Shown here one piece after another: positions 31,358-37,750 of a stretch of DNA of 37,750 nucleotides (positions within the stretch are counted from its first letter, which is position 1; each line of letters starts with the position of its first letter). Origin of the DNA: an uncultured Erysipelotrichaceae bacterium. GTDB lineage: Bacteria > Bacillota_I > Bacilli_A > Erysipelotrichales > Erysipelotrichaceae. The notes under the pieces are model-generated. The model did not search any database. It was given only the letters and a program-made list of their open reading frames with translations, and was not told where the DNA came from. The stretch spans positions 1 through 37,750 of the forward strand of contig CAKUWO010000009.1 in the NCBI GenBank assembly GCA_934699415.1, in the 5' to 3' direction. A program made the position numbers and the translations under genes.

Positions 31358-34300
31358 CTAAAATAATGATAATTGATCACTCTCGCCTAAATCATTTAAA
31401 CAACCTAAACGTTCTAATTTCTCTTTTAAAGTTGTTGATAATTGACTACGACGTAATAAGTCTTCTTTAGATGTGAACTCTCTCTCTTCTCGAGCTTCAA
31501 CAATAGAACGAGCTACGTTATCACCTAAACCATCAAGAATGGTAAATGGTGGAATAATCACATGATGATCATATTTATCAACTGCGAATTCAGTAGCCAT
31601 TGAGCGTTTTAAATCAATATTAGATAAACGATAACCTCTACTTACCATTTCATAACAGATTTCTAAAGTATCATAGAGATCTCTTTCTTTCTTTGTGGCT
31701 TGTTCAGCTTTATCTTTAGCTTGCATCTTAACAGCAATTTCGTCCATTCTTCTTTTAATTCCAGCAGCATCTTGAATCATTGTTTCAATTTCATAGGCAT
31801 CGCATCTTAATGAGAAGAATGAGACATAATAATATTCTGGATGATGAACTTTAAACCAAGCAATACGGACCGCCATAATAACATAAGCCACCGCATGAGC
31901 TTTCGGGAACATGTATTTAATTTTCTTGCATGAATCAATATACCATTCAGGTACATTATGTTCACGCATCAAAGCTTCATGTTCCTCGCTTAGCCCTTTA
32001 CCTTTTCTTACTTTCTCCATGATGTCAAATGAAGGTTTAGAAGGTAAACCATATTTAATAAGTCCTAACATGATATCATCACGACAACCAATAACCGATT
32101 GCAAAGTAACTGTTCCAGCATCAATTAAATCTTTAGCATTGTTGTTCCAAACGTCAGTACCATGTGATAAACCAGAAATAATAACTAAATCAGAGAAATG
32201 ACTAGGCCTTGTTTCTTCTAAAATACCACGGACAAAGCGAGTACCAAATTCCGGTAAACCACAAGCTCCTGTTTCTTCATGATAATCAGGATTGATAATA
32301 CCTAAAGCCTTAGATGAATTAAAGATCGACATTGTTAAAGGATCGTTCATCGGAATAGTTTTAGGATCAATACCAGAAATATTTTGAAGTTGGCGCATAG
32401 CAGTAGGATCTACATGTCCTAAGATATCAAATTTTAAGACATTGTCATGAATCTCGTGGAAATCGAAGTGGGTTGTTTTCCAAGCTGAAGCTGGGTCGTT
32501 GGCTGGATATTGAACAGGTGTAAAGTCATAAACATCCATATCACCTGGAATAACAATAATGCCACCAGGATGTTGCCCAGTTGTGCGTTTAACCCCTTCA
32601 CATCCTGAAGCTAATCTTTGCCGTTGAGCACGAGACATATTGGTAATATTCTTTTCTTCACAATAGCCCGAAACATAACCAAAGGCGGTCTTTTCAGCAA
32701 CGGTTGAAATAGTTCCTGCACGGAAAACATGATCAGCACCAAAGATTTCGCGAGTAAATAAATGAGCATTAGGTTGATAGTCACCTGAGAAATTAAGGTC
32801 TATATCAGGTACTTTATCACCATGGAATCCCAAGAAAGTTTCAAAAGGAATATTTTGACCATCGCCAATCATCTTAGTGCCACAATCAGGGCATAACTTA
32901 TCTGGAAGGTCATAACCAGAAGCATATTTGCCATCGTTTGCCCATTCAAAGTGATGACAACATGGACAAACATAATGCGGTTCCATCGCATTAACTTCAG
33001 TAATTCCTGACATTGTCGCTACAAGCGATGAGCCAACCGAACCTCTTGAGCCTACAAGATAACCATCACGATTACTCTTCTTAACTAATAAATGCGATAC
33101 ATAATAAATAACGGCATAACCATTACCAATAATAGAATCTAGTTCACGCTTTAATCGTGCTTCAAATTCTTCTGGTATTGGATCTCCATATCTTTCTTTA
33201 CAAGTACGATAAACTTCATTTTTAAGGTTTTCAATCGAACCTTCAACTGAAGGTGGATATAACTTATCATGAATCGGATTAATAACTTCAACCATATCAG
33301 CAATCTTATTAGGGTTTTCAATTACTAATTCTTTTATTAATTTATCATCTTCTAACCAACTAAAAGCTTTAAGCATTTCATTAGTATTTAAGAATCTTTG
33401 TTCTGGAGTAATTTGAACTTTACGTTTATCTTTATTAAAAACAAATAAAGGATGATGAGCCCCGCCAATACCTTGAGTATTGATGTATACATCACGTAAG
33501 ATTTTCTCATCTTTAGTCACATAATGAACATCACCTGTTGCTACAACCATCTTTCCTTGTGCTTTAGCTTCTTCAATAATATCTTTTAAATAAATTTTTA
33601 ATGATTCAAGCGAAAATGATTCGCGGTCAATATAAAGGTTACGATAATTCTCTAATGGTTGGATTTCAATATAGTCATAATGACTAATTGCCTCTTTTAA
33701 TTTATCTGCGCCACGAGTATGAGCTATTTGGAAGACTTCACCATTTTGACAACAGCTTCCTACAAGTAAATGGGAGCGATATTTTTCAAATGTAGATCTT
33801 AAAATACGTGGCTCAGCAATAAATTCGGAACCTGCTGACTTTGAATTAGCTTTTCCAAAAACAGCTAGCGTATCAGTATGTGCAATTGAAACAAGTTTAA
33901 ATAAATCTTTTAAGCCTTCTTTATCCTTACATAAAACAGTTGTATGATAAGCTGTCTTTTTAATATAGTCATCATCTTCATGTAACATCGATAACTCATT
34001 ACCTGTTTTAATATCTTTAGCTAATATATCCTTCAACATTAAGTTAAAGATTTTTGCCAAAACATCAGCATCATAGTTAGCACGGTGTGCTACTTCTTCA
34101 TCATATTCAACACCATATTGTCTTGCGATATTGCCAAGACGATAAGTACGACGATTCTTAAATAAAATACGTGCTAAATCTAAAGTATCAATTACTTCAT
34201 TATGCAGAATATCCTCATTTAATCTTTTAAGTTCTTCATTTAAGAAACCATAGTCAAATGATGCATTATGGGCAACTAAAATTCTACCTTTTACAAATTC

Positions 34301-35698
34301 TTTAATATCTTCTTTAACATCTTTAAAGACTTTCGCTTTTCTTAAATCTTCTTCTTTGATGTTAGTAATGTTCAAAATATGTGAAGATACTTTCATTTCA
34401 GGATTAATGAAAAAGTCACGTTGATCGATAATTTGACCACGATGCATTACCACAGCACCAAATTCAATAACGCGATCGTGTCTTGATGAAAGACCGGTTG
34501 TTTCTAAGTCAAAGACCACATATTCAGCATCCTGTAATAATACATCATCAGGGTTATAAACAGGATTTAAATACTCATCAACAATATTAAGCTCACAACC
34601 ATATAAAACCTTAAATTCACGCTCTGGATTAGCTTTTAAAAGAGCTTTGACTGTTCTTTGTGCCACCGGGAATCCTTGCACAACGTTGTGATCGGTAATC
34701 GCAACAGCACGATGTCCCATATCAAAAGCAGCCTGAACAATTTCAGCACCATCACAAACCCCATCCATTTCTGATTTATTGGTATGGGCATGTAATTCAA
34801 TACGTTTATTTGAAGCATCATCTTTTAAATGATCATCTTGTTCATAAAATTCAATGGCAACAGGATCAAAGATGTAATCATTTGAGAAAGCATCATAACG
34901 ATAATTACCATAGAAATGAGCATATTTACCAACTGTATTTAAAGCTAAGACTTCTTTAGTGAATTTACGATTCTCTATCACTTTAGCGATACAAGCATCA
35001 TCAATATCTTTAATATAGATTGTTTGTGATAAATTACCATTTTTAAAGCTACGCTCTTCAACCTTGAAAATCTTACCTGAAATTTCAATATCATAAAGTG
35101 CTTCTTTTAATTCACTTATAGGTACTTCAGTGAATTTATCTGTGCTTTTAGCTTTATAATATGTTTTCTTCTCTTTTTCAACTTTAGGCTCATATTTTTT
35201 AGTAACTGGAGCAGCTTCAACGACTTCTATTTGATTTTCTTTATGCTCAGCAATTTCAAAAGACAATTTTTGAGAATAGCCAATATCTTCAAAGAAGATA
35301 TTTAAGTCATGAAAATGTTCTTCTTCATCGTCGTAAGCGCTCTCTGATTCGAATAAAACTGTTAATTTATTATCTTTGTTAATTAAACATGCATTATCAA
35401 AAGCTCTTTGATGTCTTTTAGAATAGAAATCAAGATATAAAGATGCTTCTTTAAGCCCTAAATCATCTTTTAAAGCTTTAACTAATAAGAAAACATCAGC
35501 TCCGACTAATTCATTTAAATAATTATTAAGATCATTATAAATATTAAAAGGTAAGATAATATCGTTATTAATCCTAAATAAGACATAATTCTTACGCTTA
35601 TAATAAAAAACATCATCAATTTTAAAAGAAGAAAAAAGAGCTACTTTTTCATCATCATAATTATATTTCTTAAAGAAATCATTAATATCAAATGCCAT
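31358..35698 (-). CDS. polC: DNA polymerase III PolC-type alpha subunit
   Basis: A 1446-residue replicative polymerase of Gram-positive type. An N-terminal domain (about 1-190) and an OB-fold domain (about 195-285) are followed by the PHP domain (ELHAHTNKSEMDG, about 301-313). The inserted DEDD proofreading exonuclease covers about 391-560 (VFDLETTG; D397, E399). The polymerase core includes a zinc site (CPCC...CPDC) and the catalytic PDIDLNFS motif. Size and order are standard. It overlaps the flavoprotein gene by 11 nt and follows GGAGGAAGAG. Confidence 0.97.
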   Translation of the reverse strand: MAFDINDFFKKYNYDDEKVALFSSFKIDDVFYYKRKNYVLFRINNDIILPFNIYNDLNNYLNELVGADVFLLVKALKDDLGLKEASLYLDFYSKRHQRAFDNACLINKDNKLTVLFESESAYDDEEEHFHDLNIFFEDIGYSQKLSFEIAEHKENQIEVVEAAPVTKKYEPKVEKEKKTYYKAKSTDKFTEVPISELKEALYDIEISGKIFKVEERSFKNGNLSQTIYIKDIDDACIAKVIENRKFTKEVLALNTVGKYAHFYGNYRYDAFSNDYIFDPVAIEFYEQDDHLKDDASNKRIELHAHTNKSEMDGVCDGAEIVQAAFDMGHRAVAITDHNVVQGFPVAQRTVKALLKANPEREFKVLYGCELNIVDEYLNPVYNPDDVLLQDAEYVVFDLETTGLSSRHDRVIEFGAVVMHRGQIIDQRDFFINPEMKVSSHILNITNIKEEDLRKAKVFKDVKEDIKEFVKGRILVAHNASFDYGFLNEELKRLNEDILHNEVIDTLDLARILFKNRRTYRLGNIARQYGVEYDEEVAHRANYDADVLAKIFNLMLKDILAKDIKTGNELSMLHEDDDYIKKTAYHTTVLCKDKEGLKDLFKLVSIAHTDTLAVFGKANSKSAGSEFIAEPRILRSTFEKYRSHLLVGSCCQNGEVFQIAHTRGADKLKEAISHYDYIEIQPLENYRNLYIDRESFSLESLKIYLKDIIEEAKAQGKMVVATGDVHYVTKDEKILRDVYINTQGIGGAHHPLFVFNKDKRKVQITPEQRFLNTNEMLKAFSWLEDDKLIKELVIENPNKIADMVEVINPIHDKLYPPSVEGSIENLKNEVYRTCKERYGDPIPEEFEARLKRELDSIIGNGYAVIYYVSHLLVKKSNRDGYLVGSRGSVGSSLVATMSGITEVNAMEPHYVCPCCHHFEWANDGKYASGYDLPDKLCPDCGTKMIGDGQNIPFETFLGFHGDKVPDIDLNFSGDYQPNAHLFTREIFGADHVFRAGTISTVAEKTAFGYVSGYCEEKNITNMSRAQRQRLASGCEGVKRTTGQHPGGIIVIPGDMDVYDFTPVQYPANDPASAWKTTHFDFHEIHDNVLKFDILGHVDPTAMRQLQNISGIDPKTIPMNDPLTMSIFNSSKALGIINPDYHEETGACGLPEFGTRFVRGILEETRPSHFSDLVIISGLSHGTDVWNNNAKDLIDAGTVTLQSVIGCRDDIMLGLIKYGLPSKPSFDIMEKVRKGKGLSEEHEALMREHNVPEWYIDSCKKIKYMFPKAHAVAYVIMAVRIAWFKVHHPEYYYVSFFSLRCDAYEIETMIQDAAGIKRRMDEIAVKMQAKDKAEQATKKERDLYDTLEICYEMVSRGYRLSNIDLKRSMATEFAVDKYDHHVIIPPFTILDGLGDNVARSIVEAREEREFTSKEDLLRRSQLSTTLKEKLERLGCLNDLGESDQLSLF

Positions 35699-36890
35699 CT
35701 CTTCCTCCTATCAATCTTGAAGCTAATTCACGACCATCTTTAATTGCTGCAGCAACATTCTTAGGTCCATAATAAGCGTCTCCTACAACAAAAACATGTT
35801 TATCATTTGTTTCGTGATTTAAAAGCGTTTCGATATTAAAAGAATCTAAGTTTCTTTTTTGGCCAACAGCCGTCACTAATAAATCACCTTTTAAGGTAAA
35901 TGAAGAATTGGCTAATTCTTTAATAATTGAGCGTCCATCCTCGTTTTGGCCGTCTTTATAATAATGACAACAATTAATTTGAAGTAAGCCATCTTCTTCG
36001 CTCACTTCTTTAATATCTGCTAAAAGATAAAATTCAATTCCTTCATCTAAAGCGCTTCTAATTTCATCTTCATTAGCCGGCATATCATCTTTATCACGGC
36101 GATAAATTAAAGCTACTTTATCCCTAATTCTAATAAGTGAGCGAGCACAATCAATTGCTACATTACCCCCACCCATAACATAAGCGTATTCATTGCTTTG
36201 ATATAAATGAGCCTTCTTTTTCACATTGACATCATATAAAAACTTTAAACCACTTAAAATATTGAAATTATTTGTTGGAACAACTTCATTATCTTTATTA
36301 GCACCAACAGCTAAGACAATGTCATCATATTTATCTTTTAAGTCATTTATATCTTTAATTTCATAATTTAAATTAAAGATAATACTCATCTTTTCTAAAT
36401 CATTTTGAATTTTTATAAGATATTTTTTGTCATAGCGAAAAGAAGGAACACCAGTATATACTGCTCCGCCAATCATCTTTTCTTTTTCATAGATTGTTAC
36501 AAAAGCTCCTTTTTTTCTTAAAAAGTAAGCTAAAGATAAAGCAGCCGGTCCAGAACCTACAATAGCTACTTTATAATCTATTTCTTGATCAATATTTAAA
36601 TCCCTTTCACTATTAAGAGCGATATAGTTTTCGATACTTGGAATTAAAACACTTTTTCCCTTAATCCCTTTAATACATTTACCACGACATTGTCTTTTAT
36701 AATCACATAATAATGATGTCATTTCGGGAAAAGGATTTTGAGAATATAAATAAGAAGCTGCTAAAGCTAAATCTTCATTTTTTAAAGCTAAAATGTAATC
36801 TTTAATATGATTATCTAAAGGACAACCGGTTTCACATCTTGGTCTAGAACAAGATAAACACTCATTTACTAAATTATTAATTTTAGTCAT
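35688..36890 (-). CDS. GltD-like FAD/NAD(P) oxidoreductase with two [4Fe-4S] cysteine sets
   Basis: A 400-residue flavoprotein of the glutamate synthase small-subunit family. Cysteine groups C11/C14/C19/C23 and C62/C68/C72 precede an FAD-binding GSGPAALSLAYF (about 112-123), a second dinucleotide fold (MGGGNVAIDCARSL) and a C-terminal GDAYYGPKNVAAAI. Such proteins pass electrons from NAD(P)H to a partner subunit. No glutamate synthase large subunit or other partner is nearby; it lies between rnc and polC with 8- and 11-nt overlaps. It is shorter than GltD (about 470 aa). The substrate cannot be assigned. Confidence 0.82.
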   Translation of the reverse strand: MTKINNLVNECLSCSRPRCETGCPLDNHIKDYILALKNEDLALAASYLYSQNPFPEMTSLLCDYKRQCRGKCIKGIKGKSVLIPSIENYIALNSERDLNIDQEIDYKVAIVGSGPAALSLAYFLRKKGAFVTIYEKEKMIGGAVYTGVPSFRYDKKYLIKIQNDLEKMSIIFNLNYEIKDINDLKDKYDDIVLAVGANKDNEVVPTNNFNILSGLKFLYDVNVKKKAHLYQSNEYAYVMGGGNVAIDCARSLIRIRDKVALIYRRDKDDMPANEDEIRSALDEGIEFYLLADIKEVSEEDGLLQINCCHYYKDGQNEDGRSIIKELANSSFTLKGDLLVTAVGQKRNLDSFNIETLLNHETNDKHVFVVGDAYYGPKNVAAAIKDGRELASRLIGGRDGI

Positions 36891-37566
36891 GATTAGCTGC
36901 TTTCAATAGAGCGTCTTTAGCGGCATTTTTTTGTGCTTCTTTTTTAGATGATCCAACACCTGTTCCAAAGATTAAGCCATCTACTTTAACTACTACAGTA
37001 AAAGTTGGATTATTACTTGGTCCTTTCGCATCAACTGTTTCATAAATGATAGATCTTGAAGAATCAGCTTGAACATATTCTTGAAGTCTAGTTTTATAGT
37101 CAACAATTGTCTCGGTTGTTTCTAAAATATGTTTCTTTAATAAAACATCCAAAAGTGCAGAAGCATTATTATAATCACTATCAATATATACAGCACCAAT
37201 AAATGCTTCAAACATATCAGAAATAATGGAATCACGATCTCTTCCACCATTCTTCTCTTCGCCTGTTCCAAGCTTTAAAAAATCATTAAGATGAAATTCC
37301 CTAACTACTTTAGCTAATGCTTTTTCACATACCAAATTAGAGCGTCTGGTACTCATCTCACCTTCGGATAGAGGTGGATTAAAAGCGAATAATAAGGTTG
37401 AAGAATAAATCTGTAATACTGCATCACCCATAAATTCTAAGCGCTCATTATCATGTAAACCCTCTGGATGTTCATTCATATATGAAGTATGAATAAAAGC
37501 TTGCTCAATAAGTTTTTTGTTATGATATTTAATATTGTTATTATCTAAAAAATCAAATATAGTCAT
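36883..37566 (-). CDS. rnc: Ribonuclease III
   Basis: A 227-residue RNase III, which cuts double-stranded RNA in rRNA processing. The signature NERLEFMGDAVL (40-51) carries E41, E44 and D48, with D117 and E120 in SDMFEAFIGAVYID. A dsRNA-binding domain covers about 155-225 (RSIIYETVDAKGPSNNPTFTVVV, GSSKKEAQKNAAKDAL). The start shares one base with the recG stop. Confidence 0.96.
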   Translation of the reverse strand: MTIFDFLDNNNIKYHNKKLIEQAFIHTSYMNEHPEGLHDNERLEFMGDAVLQIYSSTLLFAFNPPLSEGEMSTRRSNLVCEKALAKVVREFHLNDFLKLGTGEEKNGGRDRDSIISDMFEAFIGAVYIDSDYNNASALLDVLLKKHILETTETIVDYKTRLQEYVQADSSRSIIYETVDAKGPSNNPTFTVVVKVDGLIFGTGVGSSKKEAQKNAAKDALLKAANHD

Positions 37567-37750
37567 TAATCATTACCCTTCCTTACTTTTGTCAATAATT
37601 TTGTAATATAGGCTTTATCTATTTCATCATCCGATTTCATTAAGTCTATAACATCTTCCTTACTTGCCTCTATTATTTTAGTATCTTTTATAAGATTGCC
37701 AAGATGAAAAGATGGCAAACCTGATTGTCGAGTACCTAATAAATCACCTG
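37566..37750 (-). CDS. recG: ATP-dependent DNA helicase RecG, C-terminal fragment
   Basis: The last 60 codons of a gene that runs off the right edge. The frame reads GDLLGTRQSGLPSFHLGNL, the conserved end of RecG (R-G-P-G-D-x-L-G-T-R-Q-S-G), then a charged tail ending KVRKGND. RecG remodels stalled replication forks. The stop TAA shares its last base with the rnc ATG. Confidence 0.9.
   Translation of the reverse strand, partial: GDLLGTRQSGLPSFHLGNLIKDTKIIEASKEDVIDLMKSDDEIDKAYITKLLTKVRKGND

Noticed and set aside
1..37750. CRISPR array, tRNA, rRNA, riboswitch or insertion sequence
   Set aside because: No regularly spaced repeats, cloverleaf patterns, known riboswitch cores or transposase motifs were seen on reading the window. 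Covariance-model searches could not be run.

Overview
The window is low-GC, gene-dense Gram-positive DNA. PolC-type replicative polymerase, the rimP-nusA-ylxR-ylxQ-infB-rbfA order, GatCAB, yloU-fakA and a clostridial/bacillar rlmD all point to Bacillota. The very AT-rich codon use, the long acidic NusA tail and the style of the housekeeping proteins suggest a gut lineage near Erysipelotrichia or the Mollicutes-adjacent Bacilli; this placement is an inference. UGA is used as a stop (for example at the sdpR/sdpI and exporter gene overlaps), so the standard bacterial code applies. Nearly every gene lies on the minus strand; the LMW phosphatase is the only clear plus-strand gene.

Positions 1-8.55 kb are accessory. 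They hold an SdpR/SdpI-type repressor and immunity pair with paired operators, a DUF6935-like protein behind a perfect palindrome, a tail-anchored helical protein, two half-ABC exporters, and a LytTR response regulator with a GHKL kinase that lacks any membrane domain. A direct repeat with LytTR-box geometry lies between the kinase and exporter genes, tying the regulator to the exporter. An LMW protein tyrosine phosphatase and a ClbS/DfsB-like protein follow.

Positions about 8.9-13.75 kb are a visibly more GC-rich island with Lachnospiraceae-like genes: a lantibiotic-immunity type ABC transporter (LanF, LanE, LanG types) plus its two-component system, with no lantibiotic biosynthesis genes. 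The response regulator is interrupted by an in-frame TGA before its DNA-binding domain. The right edge lies inside the last codons of rlmD (rumA). A foreign rlmD C-terminal tail follows in the wrong frame after an A6 run, so rlmD is chimeric and its tail is frameshifted.

Positions 13.7-26.3 kb return to native sequence: rlmD, a one-pass membrane protein, gatB-gatA-gatC, a large adenosine-deaminase-like protein with a Rossmann/SLOG-like C-terminal domain, a YtrA-type GntR regulator with an ABC transporter, and fakA with its Asp23-family partner yloU.

Positions 26.3-37.75 kb are the translation/transcription and replication block: rbfA, infB, ylxQ, ylxR, nusA and rimP behind one promoter, then polC, a GltD-like flavoprotein, rnc and the 3' end of recG in a tightly overlapping run. 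No tRNA, rRNA, CRISPR array, transposase or integrase was seen. The observations most worth following are the deaminase fusion, the LytTR-box exporter circuit with a sensorless kinase, and the decayed immunity island at the rlmD 3' end.
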